Shown here: one piece after another, positions 16,578-25,550 of the stretch | Layout of the letters: the number at the start of each line of letters is the position of its first letter | How positions within the stretch are numbered: the first letter of the stretch is position 1 | The notes under the pieces: model-generated | Database searches by the model: none | What the model saw: only the letters and a program-made list of their open reading frames with translations | Told to the model about the DNA's origin: nothing | Program-made: the position numbers and the translations under genes | Source: Hyphomicrobiales bacterium | GTDB taxonomy: Bacteria > Pseudomonadota > Alphaproteobacteria > Rhizobiales > Xanthobacteraceae | Direction: 5' to 3' | DNA: 45,679 bases | Assembly: GCA_027307405.1 (NCBI GenBank) | Contig: DAHUXA010000006.1 | Span: forward strand, 1-45,679

Positions 16578-17771
16578 TCAAACTGCCTTCACCGCGTGCA
16601 GCTCCGCGATGTCCTTGTCGGCGAAACCAAATTCCTTGAGCACCTCGTCGGTATGCTGGCCCTGCGCCGGTGGCGTTGCAACGATCTTGCTTGGCGTGCG
16701 TGACAGCTTCACCGGCTGGCCAACAAAAACCTGTTCGCTGCCATCCGGCCGCTTGGCGCTCTGGGCGATGCCGATGTGCTTCACCTGCTCGTCGGCGAAC
16801 ATTTGGTCGATCGTATAGATAGGTCCGCACGGGACGCCGATGTTATTGAAGGTGTCGATCCAATCGGCGCTTGTCTTGTGCGCGGTGCGCTTGTCAATCT
16901 CAGCATTGAGCGCGTCGCGATTCTTCGAGCGTAGGGCACCTGTGGCGTAGTCGGGATGCTTGATCAACTCCGGTGCCTCAATCGCGTTGCAAAGCCGCTC
17001 CCACATCACCTGCCCGGTAGAAGCAATGTTGATATGGCCGTCCTTGGTTTTGAATACGCCGGTGGGAATGCTGGTCGGGTGATTGTTGCCGGCCTGCTTG
17101 GCGACTTCATGCATCTGAAGCCAGCGCGCGGCCTGAAAGTCGAGCATGAATATCTGCGCCTGAAGCAACGACGTATTCACCCACTGACCTTCCCCGGACG
17201 TTTCGCGCTCCAGCAACGCAACCATGATGCCGAGCGCGCAGAACAACCCGGCGGAAAGATCGGCGATCGGAATGCCGACGCGCACGGGACCCTGCCCGGG
17301 CAGGCCGGTGATCGACATCAGCCCGCCCATGCCCTGAGCGATCTGGTCGAAGCCCGGTCGGTCGCGATAGGGGCCATCCTGGCCAAAGCCGGAAATACTG
17401 GCGAGTACGATGCGCTTGTTGATCTTGCGCAGGCTCTCATAATCGATGCCGAGCCGGTCCTTCACGTCCGGACGGAAGTTTTCGACCACCACATCGGCTT
17501 TCTCAACCATGCGCCTGAATGCCGCGAGTCCCTGTGGCGATTTGAGATCGAGCGTCATGCTGCGCTTGTTGCGATGCAGATTCTGGAAGTCCGCATTCTC
17601 GCGTGGTCCGCCTGGCCCTTCGCCTTTTTCCAGATGCGGGGGCGTCTCGATCTTGATGACATTGGCGCCCCAGTCGGCGAGCTGGCGGACGCAGGTCGGG
17701 CCTGAACGAACGCGGGTGAGATCGAGAACTGTGAAGCGGGAAAGGGCCTGGGAGGCCCTAGGAAACGGCAT
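16578..17771 (-). CDS. CaiB/BaiF (class III) CoA transferase
   Basis: 397-residue family III CoA transferase. The first strands read FTVLDLTRVRSGPTCVRQLADWGANVIKIE, and the nucleophilic aspartate expected after the GxP segment is Asp171 (GIPIADLSAG). NTSLLQAQIF and VPCGPIYTIDQMF are further family landmarks. The protein moves CoA from a donor acyl-CoA to a carboxylic acid. It is probably the first gene of the downstream enoyl-CoA hydratase-like and transporter cluster. The ATG at 17771 is the only well-placed start. Confidence 0.88.
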   Translation of the reverse strand: MPFPRASQALSRFTVLDLTRVRSGPTCVRQLADWGANVIKIETPPHLEKGEGPGGPRENADFQNLHRNKRSMTLDLKSPQGLAAFRRMVEKADVVVENFRPDVKDRLGIDYESLRKINKRIVLASISGFGQDGPYRDRPGFDQIAQGMGGLMSITGLPGQGPVRVGIPIADLSAGLFCALGIMVALLERETSGEGQWVNTSLLQAQIFMLDFQAARWLQMHEVAKQAGNNHPTSIPTGVFKTKDGHINIASTGQVMWERLCNAIEAPELIKHPDYATGALRSKNRDALNAEIDKRTAHKTSADWIDTFNNIGVPCGPIYTIDQMFADEQVKHIGIAQSAKRPDGSEQVFVGQPVKLSRTPSKIVATPPAQGQHTDEVLKEFGFADKDIAELHAVKAV

Positions 17772-18140
17772 TTCAACGCTCCGGAGTGTCGACTACGTCC
17801 CAAAACTGCATTTTCGCGCCGACATTCCCCGATCTCCGTTGCGTTGTCCATCGCTTGGAAGGGGCCCCTAGACCCACTTTATTCATCATTCGGCGGAATA
17901 AGAGGTGCGAGCGCCTTGAAAAGGACATGGCCAGCTGGCATATGAGCCTCAGCGGATGAAAGACCCGATTTCGGGTTTGCGGGCTGCGTGCACGAAACTC
18001 ACTAAAACGAATTTCGCCCCGCCTCTTCCGTTTCTCCAACGCAATCGACAACCCTGGTCACGCGGGATGTCTTCAAGAACCCGCGATCCCGCCGGCTGCA
18101 ATGGCAGCACGGCCGTTTCGCCGTATAAGAAAGAGACTCT
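17772..18140. other. Gene-free divergent region between CoA transferase and RNA helicase
   Basis: 369 bases between divergently transcribed genes. Small frames here have no recognisable product or ribosome site. The segment must hold both promoters and, for the helicase, a long 5' leader (the TTG start is at 18141). No clear -35/-10 pair, operator or structured RNA could be recognised by eye. Confidence 0.4.
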
Positions 18141-19565
18141 TTGACTTCATTTAACGAGTTCGGCCTCGCAGCGCCGATCCTTCGCGCCCTCGCCGAAGAG
18201 AAATACGTAACCCCTACCCCGATCCAAAATCAGACCATTCCGATCGCCATGCAAAACCGCGATGTCGTCGGCATCGCGCAAACCGGCACCGGTAAGACCG
18301 CGGCCTTCGCGCTGCCGATCCTGAATCATCTGTTCAACAAGCGGCAGCGTCCCGCGCAGAAATCCTGCCGCGTGCTGGTGCTTTCGCCGACACGCGAATT
18401 GTCCAGCCAGATCGCCGATAGCTTTCGCGCATATGGCCGGCATCTCCGCCCGCTCGAGATTGCACTCGCGATTGGTGGCGTGCCGATCAATCGGCAAATA
18501 CGCGCGCTGGCGCGTGGCGCCGAGGTCCTTGTCGCCACACCCGGCCGTCTGCTCGATTTGGTTCACAGCCGGGCGCTCCGTCTCGACCACATCGAAGTGC
18601 TGGTATTGGACGAAGCTGACCGCATGCTCGACATGGGCTTTATCCACGACATCAAGAAAATCGTCGCCATGCTGCCGAAAGCGCGACAGACGTTGTTTTT
18701 CTCAGCCACCATGCCGCAGGAAATCACCCGGCTCGTCGATGCGATGCTGCGCGATCCCGCCCGCGTCGCGGTCACGCCACAAGCCACAACCGTCGAGCGT
18801 ATCGAGCAGCGCGTTATCCTCACCGAAAAGGCTTCGAAGCCGTCGTTGCTGGTCGAGGTCCTCAAGACCGAAAAGACCGATCGCGTGCTGGTTTTCACCC
18901 GCACCAAACACGGCGCGGACAAGGTTGTACGCGGCCTGCAGAAAGCTGGCCACACTGCGGAAGCCATTCATGGCAACAAATCGCAGAATCAGCGTGAGCG
19001 CGTGCTTGCAGCCTTCCGTGACGGAAAGTTACGTACGCTTATCGCGACCGACATCGCCGCCCGCGGCATCGACGTCGACGGCGTCAGCCACGTGGTAAAC
19101 TACGATCTACCGAACATCCCCGAGAGCTACGTTCACCGCATCGGCCGCACCGCACGCGCAGGCGCCGAGGGTGTGGCGATCTCGTTCTGTGATCACGAGG
19201 AGCGGGCTTACCTCCGTGACATCGAGCGGTTGATCCGCATGGCAATCCCGGTAACCGACAGACGCACCGGCAAACCGCCGGCGCATCCGGCCCCGCAACA
19301 CGCGGAAGCCCGCCACGGTGGGCGGCCGCATCGCGGCAGCCGCCAACGTGGTCACGGTGGCGGCGATGGCCGTCCAGGCAACAATGGTCACCGTTCCCAT
19401 AATGGCGGCAAAGGCCATCACGGCCGCCCGACCCAGAATGGCCACCATGCTGCTGGCGCCCGGCAGGAAGCCCCCGCGGGGGAGCCAAGCGGCATTGGAA
19501 ATGTTACATTTATGCAGCGCCCCGGGGAGCCGCGCCGTAACGCTGGCTACCGCGCGCCGCGTTAA
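18141..19565 (+). CDS. rhlE: DEAD-box ATP-dependent RNA helicase, RhlE-like
   Basis: 474 residues. Motifs in order: Q motif TPTPIQ, Walker [39 protein letters not shown], and in the second domain [13 protein letters not shown] and [10 protein letters not shown]. The last 90 residues are a Gly/His/Arg/Asn-rich low-complexity tail likely to bind RNA. The start is TTG at 18141: the conserved first helix ([14 protein letters not shown]) needs it, there is no upstream in-frame ATG, and AAGAGA precedes it. Such helicases unwind structured RNA in cold adaptation and ribosome assembly. IF-1 follows 20 bases later. Confidence 0.9.
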   Translation: MTSFNEFGLAAPILRALAEEKYVTPTPIQNQTIPIAMQNRDVVGIAQTGTGKTAAFALPILNHLFNKRQRPAQKSCRVLVLSPTRELSSQIADSFRAYGRHLRPLEIALAIGGVPINRQIRALARGAEVLVATPGRLLDLVHSRALRLDHIEVLVLDEADRMLDMGFIHDIKKIVAMLPKARQTLFFSATMPQEITRLVDAMLRDPARVAVTPQATTVERIEQRVILTEKASKPSLLVEVLKTEKTDRVLVFTRTKHGADKVVRGLQKAGHTAEAIHGNKSQNQRERVLAAFRDGKLRTLIATDIAARGIDVDGVSHVVNYDLPNIPESYVHRIGRTARAGAEGVAISFCDHEERAYLRDIERLIRMAIPVTDRRTGKPPAHPAPQHAEARHGGRPHRGSRQRGHGGGDGRPGNNGHRSHNGGKGHHGRPTQNGHHAAGARQEAPAGEPSGIGNVTFMQRPGEPRRNAGYRAPR

Positions 19566-19585
19566 CGCGACGAGGAGAGGATTGG

Positions 19586-19858
19586 ATGGCGAAGGAAGAA
19601 CTGCTGGAGTTCGACGGTACGGTGACCGAGGTTCTCCCGGACGGCAATTTCCGGGTGAAGCTCGACAACGAACACGAGGTGCTGGCCTACACGGCGGGCA
19701 AGATGCGCAAGTTCCGCATCCGGACCGGCGTCGGCGACCGCGTGATTGTGGAGATGTCGCCCTATGACTTGCAGCGCGGCCGCATCAGTTTTCGCCACAA
19801 AGGCGACGCGCCGTCTCCGTCTCCGCAGCAACGCCGACCGAACTTCCGTCGCCGTTGA
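19586..19858 (+). CDS. infA: Translation initiation factor IF-1 with Arg-rich tail
   Basis: 90 residues. The S1/OB fold covers residues 1-72 with the family landmarks [30 protein letters not shown] and [18 protein letters not shown]. Typical IF-1 ends near residue 72; here about 18 more residues, Pro/Ser/Arg-rich and ending in NFRRR, are appended. GAGGAGAGG lies upstream of the ATG. IF-1 blocks the ribosomal A site during initiation and can melt RNA. Placement just after a DEAD-box helicase suggests a joint cold or RNA-structure response. It may be a second infA paralogue rather than the housekeeping copy. Confidence 0.93.
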   Translation: MAKEELLEFDGTVTEVLPDGNFRVKLDNEHEVLAYTAGKMRKFRIRTGVGDRVIVEMSPYDLQRGRISFRHKGDAPSPSPQQRRPNFRRR

Positions 19859-19925
19859 CGAGTTATAGCCGCCCGGGCGGGGCGTTGGGGGCACGTGTAT
19901 CGACTGCTGGAGTGCCGGGCGCGCC

Positions 19926-21419
19926 ATGAATCTCTCCATCATCATGCGTTTGGCGCTGGCGATTCTAATCGCCGGCGCCATTGGCTCGGCCACGGCGCAG
20001 GAGCAGCCGGGCCGTGGCGAGCAGCGCGACGCCAAAGGCGTGCTGCGGCTGTTGCCGGCCGACTCTGTCACTGAACATTCCATCGATACACCCAGCGGCA
20101 AGCTCGCTTACACGGCGACCGCCGGCACGCTCGCCTTTTTCGATCAATCCGGCGATCAAAGCGCCTCGGTGTTTTATACCGCTTATGTCGCGAAGAACGC
20201 CCCGCTCAACCGCCCATTGACGTTCGTTTTCAATGGCGGGCCCGGCGCGGCTTCCGCCTTCTTGCATCTCGGCCAAGTCGGCCCGCGCGTGCTCGATTTC
20301 GGGCCGGATGCCAATGACGCCGCGCGCGCAAGCTTACGTGACAACCCCGACACTTGGCTCGCTTTCACGGACCTTGTGCTCATCGACCCGATTGGCACCG
20401 GCTGGAGCCGCGCCGTCAAATCGGACGACGCCAAGCATTTCTGGAGCGTACGAAGCGATGCCGACGCTATGGCCAAGGCCATCGCGCTCTATGTCTCCAA
20501 GAACAATCGTGCTGGCTCACCGAAATATCTCTTTGGTGAGAGTTACGGCGGCCTCCGCGCAGCTAAAGTTGCGCGCGCACTGCAAGGCGACCAGGGCATC
20601 ATAATTTCCGGGATCGTCATGCTGTCGCCGCTGCTGGAGGGTTGGCTCACCTTTGGCGACGACCAATCCGCCCTGCACGCCGCGCTACAATTGCCGTCGT
20701 TGGCGGCCGCCGAACTCGAACACAGACATGCATTCAATCCTGACGCGCTCGCAGCAGCCGAAAAATTTGCGATGACAGACTATTTGACAACTTTGGCCGG
20801 AGCGCCGCCAAAAGGCGAGGCCGCCAAGGCATTTTATGAACGCGTTGCCAAAATATCCGGCCTGCCTCTGGATGCAGTGACACAAGCACGCGGCTTCGCC
20901 GCCAACGCTTACGTGAAAACGCTGCGCTCCGGCGAAAGCAAGGTCGTCAGCCACTACGACGCGACCTTCGCGGCGGATGATCCCTATCCTGAGCGCCGCT
21001 CGTCGCGCGCGCCGGATCCGATCCTCGATGCTGTCACTCGCGCCTATGGCGGCGCCATGGCCTCCTACGCGCGCAATGAGCTTGGATTCAAGACGGAGAT
21101 GACCTACGCCCTTCTCGCGAGCGACGTCACGAACCGCTGGGATTGGCAAGGCGGCCGCGTGCAGGCGAGCGCGGATGAAGATCTGCGTGTGTTGCTCGCC
21201 TATGGTCCGTCATTTCGTCTGATGATTGCCCACGGCTATTCAGACATGATCACGCCCTACGCCATGACTCGCTACATCCTCGATCACATGCCCACATTCG
21301 ATCCGCCCGGCCGCGTGCAGCTCAAGCTTTATCGCGGCGGGCATATGCTTTATCTCAATCCGCAATCGCGCCACGCTTTCAGCGCCGATGCCGCACTGTT
21401 CTATCGCTCGGGAGAGTGA
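19926..21419 (+). CDS. Peptidase S10 (serine carboxypeptidase-like), exported
   Basis: 497 residues with a signal peptide (residues 1-24, cleavage near ATA-QEQ). The alpha/beta-hydrolase fold has the S10 oxyanion segment FVFNGGPGAASAF, the nucleophile Ser206 in GESYGG, the acid in HGYSDMITP and the histidine in GGHMLYLN. In bacteria these enzymes are periplasmic carboxypeptidases of unclear substrate, often annotated peptidase S10 or septum formation-related. The gene is 67 bases after infA and may be read from it or from its own promoter. It converges with the LVIVD gene, 5 bases apart. Confidence 0.88.
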   Translation: MNLSIIMRLALAILIAGAIGSATAQEQPGRGEQRDAKGVLRLLPADSVTEHSIDTPSGKLAYTATAGTLAFFDQSGDQSASVFYTAYVAKNAPLNRPLTFVFNGGPGAASAFLHLGQVGPRVLDFGPDANDAARASLRDNPDTWLAFTDLVLIDPIGTGWSRAVKSDDAKHFWSVRSDADAMAKAIALYVSKNNRAGSPKYLFGESYGGLRAAKVARALQGDQGIIISGIVMLSPLLEGWLTFGDDQSALHAALQLPSLAAAELEHRHAFNPDALAAAEKFAMTDYLTTLAGAPPKGEAAKAFYERVAKISGLPLDAVTQARGFAANAYVKTLRSGESKVVSHYDATFAADDPYPERRSSRAPDPILDAVTRAYGGAMASYARNELGFKTEMTYALLASDVTNRWDWQGGRVQASADEDLRVLLAYGPSFRLMIAHGYSDMITPYAMTRYILDHMPTFDPPGRVQLKLYRGGHMLYLNPQSRHAFSADAALFYRSGE

Positions 21420-21424
21420 GTGGG

Positions 21425-22756
21425 TCAGGCGACCCGACCGCCGTCGAATTCGAGCACGTCAAAGCCGACATGACGATCGACGACATAGATCAGCCCGCGC
21501 TGATCGAGCACCACATCATTGCTCTGCGGCGCCGGACGTCCGCTCGCAGGCTCAGGGATAAAATAGCCAATTTCGTGCGGCGCCGAGGGATCGGCAACGT
21601 CGATGACGCGCAGGCCTGCGCCGAACCACACCGCAAAGACGAGCGTGCCGGCCATGCGCTCGTGGAATTGATGCGCGCCGAAGCGCGCCCCCGGCGTGCG
21701 GGCAAAAGGCGAATCGAGCTCGCTCACTTCAAATAGCGACAGTGGCTTCACCTGCGCATAATCACTGACATCGAATATGGACATGCCGGCATGCGGTCGG
21801 CCGCGCCGCGCCTGCTCTTCATTGGCACTCTGTGCCTGGTCCTCTTCATCGATGGTTATCGCAATACGCTTGTTGCCGAGTTTGACGGGAACCGGCATGA
21901 CCGTGTGCGTCGGCTCCGGGAATGGCGGGTGATAGTTGTAAGACGCTGATGTCTTTGGCTTTTTCAAATCGGTCACATCGACGATACGGAAGCCGCCGTG
22001 CCAGCAGCTCGCCCACATCTCGTCGCCGAAACGCAAGGCATGATGCAGGCGGTGTCGCTTGCCTGACCATGTCGGTTTTTCTCCGCCGGCGACGTGTTGC
22101 CCCGGGATCCACCAACGCGCGATTTCACTCGGTTTTTTCGGATCACGTAGATCGTAGATCACGAGAATGTTGCCGATAAAGCCGTCCATTTCAGTTGAGA
22201 TATAGGCGTAACGTTCGTCCATATCGAAACGATGGACGCCGATGCCGCCGGTCAATTGATGGTGGATCGGCTTTGGCGCCGCGGGATCGGCAACGTCGTA
22301 AATACGAAAACCGCCATTGCGATAGGGCTGCTTTTCTGCCGCCTCGATCGCAGCGAGATCAGCCTCCGTCACATTAAGCTTCTGCGCCAATTCGGCGCGG
22401 TTTGGTTCGCGGCCTAACGCATCGCGCAGTTCACTCCGGACGCCCGGCAATTGTTCGGCACGCCGGCCCACGGGCGTCGGATTGCGTTCGTGATTTACCA
22501 CCATCAGGTCGCCGACGACGCGCACCTTGTGGCTGTGCGAAGCCGGATCATCGAGCGTCACTGTCGCGACCAGGCGCGGATTGCCCGGATCGGAAATATC
22601 GACAATTGACGTGCCGAGGTTCTGCTTGTTTGGGATGTGGCCGACATAAGCATGTTGGCCAGCGACGGTAACCTGCCCCGCCCCCGGCAAATCGAGATGG
22701 CCCAGCCGCCGCACATTGCGGGCCAGCGCGCCGTTCGGCCGGTCTACCTTGTTCAT
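21425..22756 (-). CDS. LVIVD-repeat beta-propeller protein with a helical insertion
   Basis: 443 residues, no signal peptide. At least six blades show the repeat (S/R)I(V/Y/F)D(I/V)xDPxxP: around residues 50, 150, 199 and three more in the C-terminal half, the last RVIDVADPSAPHEIG. Histidines recur at blade ends (SHSHK, GVHRF, RLHHAL, PTHTV, GAHQFHER), which could build a central metal site as in other propellers. Residues about 98-143 interrupt the propeller with a charged helical segment (ALGREPNRAELAQKL, then NVTEADLAAIE) that resembles a helix-turn-helix of sigma-70 region 3. Function is unknown. The Bug receptor gene ends 3 bases upstream, so the two are co-transcribed. Confidence 0.8.
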   Translation of the reverse strand: MNKVDRPNGALARNVRRLGHLDLPGAGQVTVAGQHAYVGHIPNKQNLGTSIVDISDPGNPRLVATVTLDDPASHSHKVRVVGDLMVVNHERNPTPVGRRAEQLPGVRSELRDALGREPNRAELAQKLNVTEADLAAIEAAEKQPYRNGGFRIYDVADPAAPKPIHHQLTGGIGVHRFDMDERYAYISTEMDGFIGNILVIYDLRDPKKPSEIARWWIPGQHVAGGEKPTWSGKRHRLHHALRFGDEMWASCWHGGFRIVDVTDLKKPKTSASYNYHPPFPEPTHTVMPVPVKLGNKRIAITIDEEDQAQSANEEQARRGRPHAGMSIFDVSDYAQVKPLSLFEVSELDSPFARTPGARFGAHQFHERMAGTLVFAVWFGAGLRVIDVADPSAPHEIGYFIPEPASGRPAPQSNDVVLDQRGLIYVVDRHVGFDVLEFDGGRVA

Positions 22757-22759
22757 TCA

Positions 22760-23749
22760 CTACTTATCCAGTGTTGCACCGGAAGCCTTCACGATCGCCG
22801 TCCATTTCGGGATTTCGCTTTTGATGTAAGCCTGAAATTCCTGTGGCGTATCGCCGACGATATCAACACCCAGCTTGCCAAGCGAAGCCTGCACGCCCGG
22901 ATCGCGTAACGCCTTGACCGCCGCATCGTGCAGTATCGCAATCACTTGCGGCGGAGTACCAGCTGGCGCGACCAGCCCGTGCCATGTGCTTGCGTCAAAA
23001 CCTTTGAGACCGGCCTCATCCATGGTTGGTATGTCAGGCAGGGCCTGCGTGCGCTTGAGCGTCGTAACGGCCAATGCACGGACACGCCCGCCCTCAATGT
23101 GGCCGATCACGGAAGCGGCGGTGGCAAACATCATCTGGTCGTGGCCGGCAATGACATCCTGCAAGGCTGGTGCCGCGCCTTTGTAGGGCACGTGCACGAT
23201 GTTGATTTTTGCCTCGGACTTGAACAATTCGCCGGCGAGATGCGCTGCTGCTCCATATCCGGAGGATGCAAAATTAATTTTGCCTGGTTGCGCCTGCGCC
23301 AGCGCGATCAGCTCTTTCAGCGAACGCGCCGGAACGTTCGCATTGACCACCAGGATATTGGCCTGCGTGCCGATCAGAGTGATCGGTATGAAATCCCTCT
23401 CCGGGGTGTATTTGATGTGTTTGTACAGGCTTTCGTTGGTCGCAAGGATGCTGTTGTTGCCCATCAGCAGCGTGTAGCCATCCGGTGCCGCACGCGCGAC
23501 GCTTTCGGCTGCGATGTTGCCACCGGCGCCGGGACGGTTCTCGATCACGAACGGCGCGCCGAGCAACTCCTCCATTTTCTTGCCGACAATGCGTGCAAGC
23601 ACATCGCTGGGTCCGCCGGGCGGGAACGCCACGACCAGCATAATCGGACGAGTCGGGTAATCTGCCGCCCGCACGGGGGTGCTGACCGCAAGCAGTCCCG
23701 CAATAGCGGCAAGAAAAAGCGTCCTCATCCAGACTGACAGGAAAGACAT
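22760..23749 (-). CDS. Bug-type (tripartite tricarboxylate transporter family) solute-binding protein
   Basis: 329-residue periplasmic receptor. The signal peptide ends near TPVRA-ADYPTRPI. The mature start PTRPIMLVVAFPPGGPSDV, then FVIENRPGAGGNIAAESVARAAPDGYTLLMG, is the hallmark of Bug/TctC proteins. These bind carboxylates and usually lack a linked permease, as here. The start at 23749 is chosen to give a normal signal peptide; a later ATG at 23728 is also possible. It is the first gene of a pair with the LVIVD propeller protein. Confidence 0.87.
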   Translation of the reverse strand: MSFLSVWMRTLFLAAIAGLLAVSTPVRAADYPTRPIMLVVAFPPGGPSDVLARIVGKKMEELLGAPFVIENRPGAGGNIAAESVARAAPDGYTLLMGNNSILATNESLYKHIKYTPERDFIPITLIGTQANILVVNANVPARSLKELIALAQAQPGKINFASSGYGAAAHLAGELFKSEAKINIVHVPYKGAAPALQDVIAGHDQMMFATAASVIGHIEGGRVRALAVTTLKRTQALPDIPTMDEAGLKGFDASTWHGLVAPAGTPPQVIAILHDAAVKALRDPGVQASLGKLGVDIVGDTPQEFQAYIKSEIPKWTAIVKASGATLDK

Positions 23750-23880
23750 AAAACTGTTCCGCGTCGGTGCCCACATGGCGGTTCGGAAAGTCGTGCCACA
23801 GCATATCAATTTCAGAAACCTGGATTGTCAAACGGCTGCTAGCACGACCACGAGTGCTAAAGCATTTTGTATCAAGGAAA

Positions 23881-23906
23881 AGAGGCCGCCTTGGCAGGCG
23901 GCCTCT
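23881..23906 (-). terminator. Rho-independent terminator of the 24175-23936 gene
   Basis: Perfect 11-bp stem agaggccgcct / aggcggcctct with a 4-base loop. Read on the minus strand it is followed by a T-run (CTCTTTTCC). It lies 30 bases after the stop of the small secreted-protein gene. Confidence 0.75.
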
Positions 23907-23935
23907 TTGGCGGTCGAGCTAAGCCTTCTAGACAC

Positions 23936-24175
23936 CTAGCGCTGGCTGCCAATTCCGAAATCGCGGGAGTACCGGTCGCCGACATCGGCCGGCGCATAGG
24001 CCATGGAATCGAGCCCGCGGACCGCTCGAGCACTCTTGTCCATTGCATGTTGCACAGGCGCGCTCGTCGTACGGATTTGATTCGCGTTTTGCAGATAAGC
24101 GGCATGGGCAAACGTCGGCGCAACAACCGAAAGCGTTAGGGCGGAAGCAAAGATAATCTTGGTGGCGGTCTTCAT
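23936..24175 (-). CDS. Small exported protein of unknown function
   Basis: 79 residues. The first 25 are a clear signal peptide (MKTATKIIFASAL ... FAHA-AYL). The mature part of about 54 residues has no Cys, is polar and ends in the motif DRYSRDFGIGSQR, which I recall from small secreted proteins of Bradyrhizobium relatives. It has its own terminator at 23881-23906 and is divergent from the peroxiredoxin-like gene. No function can be assigned. Confidence 0.7.
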   Translation of the reverse strand: MKTATKIIFASALTLSVVAPTFAHAAYLQNANQIRTTSAPVQHAMDKSARAVRGLDSMAYAPADVGDRYSRDFGIGSQR

Positions 24176-24274
24176 CGTTCAGCTCCATCAGGTTGACGCA
24201 AGATTAATTTCTTGCTGGCCGCTGTTGTGGCGCGCCAATGCCTCACCCTCAATCCTCCAAATGACAATGAATTC

Positions 24275-24291
24275 GATAGCTCTTAGCTATC
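24275..24291. promoter_or_regulatory. Palindrome in divergent promoter region, candidate operator
   Basis: gatagct-ctt-agctatc is a perfect 7-bp inverted repeat with a 3-base centre. It sits about 100 bases upstream of the small exported protein gene (minus) and 59 bases upstream of the peroxiredoxin-like start (plus). The position suits an operator; the regulator is unknown. Confidence 0.35.
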
Positions 24292-24350
24292 CGCTCCCGT
24301 GCTATTGATTTGCACTGACAGAAACGATCGCCGGATCGGCCGAGGACAAA

Positions 24351-25085
24351 TTGAAAGATTTTAAATCATCCCCACGGTCGATGGCTGGGACGCGGGTTCA
24401 AGCTGAAAGTCCGAACATTTCGCTCGGTTCGAGGCTATCTGCGTATCGTAAAGAGAGTAGCAATCGGCGTCCCGATTTCGCTAAAGCGTACGATGAGCTG
24501 GTTCAGCGGCTGGACGTGATCGATCGTGGGCGGGTTGGCCCCGGGCTTGGCGAACTAATGCCTGAATTCGAACTGCCGGATGAAAACGGGCGGCTCATTT
24601 CGCTCTCATCCTTGCTTCGATTTGGGCCAGTGGTGATCAGCATCAACCGCGGCCATTGGTGCCCCTATTGCAAGCTCGAGCTCCGGTCGCTTGCAGCAAT
24701 TCACAGTGAAATCGCGCAGCTTGGAGCGGGGGTAATCTCGATCATGCCGGACAGCGCCCGATTCACGGGCTCGTATGTCGCGCAAAACGATTTGCCATTC
24801 CCAGTGCTGAGCGACATCGACCTTGGCTATTCGCTTTTGCTTGGCGTCATCTTCTGGGTCGGTCCTGAGATCCAGCAGCTATACCAAGAAGCTGGCGTGC
24901 AACTTGAAAAATACCACGGAAATCAGGGCTATTTCCTGCCAATGGCAGCGAAGTTTATCGTCGGACGCGACGGGCGGGTGAAGGCGCGGCAGGTGAATAT
25001 AGAATTCCGCGAGCGCATGGAGCCCGAGGCGCTCATCGCAACGTTGCAGCACCTTCGCTGGATGAAAATCGACCCTTCGGCATAG
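24351..25085 (+). CDS. Peroxiredoxin-like (AhpC/TSA) thioredoxin-fold protein
   Basis: 244 residues. The thioredoxin-fold AhpC/TSA domain starts near PGLGELMPEFELPDENG and carries RGHWCPYC with Cys104 and Cys107. An N-terminal helical extension of about 65 residues precedes it. CxxC rather than a lone peroxidatic Cys suggests disulfide exchange or peroxide reduction. There is no signal peptide, so it is cytoplasmic. The TTG at 24351 is preferred because GAGGA lies just before it; an ATG at 24381 has no such site. A paralogue with the same HWCPYC motif is encoded at 28620-29318. The bufferin operon starts 108 bases downstream. Confidence 0.82.
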   Translation: MKDFKSSPRSMAGTRVQAESPNISLGSRLSAYRKESSNRRPDFAKAYDELVQRLDVIDRGRVGPGLGELMPEFELPDENGRLISLSSLLRFGPVVISINRGHWCPYCKLELRSLAAIHSEIAQLGAGVISIMPDSARFTGSYVAQNDLPFPVLSDIDLGYSLLLGVIFWVGPEIQQLYQEAGVQLEKYHGNQGYFLPMAAKFIVGRDGRVKARQVNIEFRERMEPEALIATLQHLRWMKIDPSA

Positions 25086-25154
25086 CAGTCCGCTATCGGA
25101 ACCATCGGCGGACGATATTTCAGTGACACCACAAAAATCGGCAGTCTCTCGCTA

Positions 25155-25175
25155 ACGCTCAATGGCGAGCGTTTT
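25155..25175 (+). terminator. Short hairpin with T-run before bufA
   Basis: acgctc-aatggc-gagcgt followed by TTT. The 6-bp stem is weak. It could partly terminate transcription from the peroxiredoxin-like gene or act as a leader element for bufA, whose start is 18 bases later. Confidence 0.35.
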
Positions 25176-25193
25176 GCAAACGGGAGAATTCGG

Positions 25194-25478
25194 ATGTCAC
25201 ATAAGATCACCATGTCGCTGGCAATCGCGGCGGCTCTTAGTTCTGCACTTGCCACCGTCGCTGTCTCGCCGGCGCAAGCAGGTGCGAAAGAGAAGTGTTT
25301 TGGCGTCGCTCTGAAGGGCCAGAACGATTGCGCCGCAGGCGCTGGCACGACCTGCGCGGCAACTTCAAAGGTCGACTACCAGGGCAACGCCTGGAAGCTT
25401 GTCGATCAGGGCTCATGCGTCGCCACGCAGACCCCGCTTGGTCCCGGCTCGCTGACGGCTATCAAACGCCCATCCTGA
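25194..25478 (+). CDS. bufA: Bufferin precursor BufA (DUF2282)
   Basis: 94 residues with a long signal peptide (cleavage near PAQA-GAK, residue 29) and four cysteines at 35, 46, 54 and 75. The segment [16 protein letters not shown] is the DUF2282 landmark. Bufferins are recently described periplasmic copper-sequestering RiPPs whose cysteines are modified by the DUF692 and DUF2063 partners, both encoded directly downstream. GGGAGAA precedes the ATG. It would be exported after modification to buffer copper in the periplasm. Function rests on family and operon context. Confidence 0.88.
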   Translation: MSHKITMSLAIAAALSSALATVAVSPAQAGAKEKCFGVALKGQNDCAAGAGTTCAATSKVDYQGNAWKLVDQGSCVATQTPLGPGSLTAIKRPS

Positions 25479-25487
25479 TGCGTGATT

Positions 25488-25518
25488 TGGGCGGGAGCCG
25501 ACGACAGGCTTCCGCCCA
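25488..25518 (+). promoter_or_regulatory. Strong intergenic hairpin between bufA and bufB
   Basis: tgggcgggagcc (25488-25499) and ggcttccgccca (25507-25518) pair over 12 bases with one G-U, loop of 7. There is no T-run after it. It starts 9 bases after the bufA stop. It probably protects or processes the mRNA so that precursor is made in excess over the enzymes. Confidence 0.55.
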
Positions 25519-25550
25519 TCCGCCGCGATTATTCGCCCAAGGGAAACGCC

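Noticed and set aside
16956-17705. 249-residue plus-strand frame
   Set aside because: Antisense to the CaiB/BaiF gene with its catalytic Asp; composition is typical of a shadow frame.
22928-23737. 269-residue plus-strand frame
   Set aside because: Antisense to the Bug receptor; no family signal and no ribosome site.
25098-25125. GGAAC upstream of bufA as an ECF sigma promoter
   Set aside because: No matching -10 element at 15-17 bases; not supportable.
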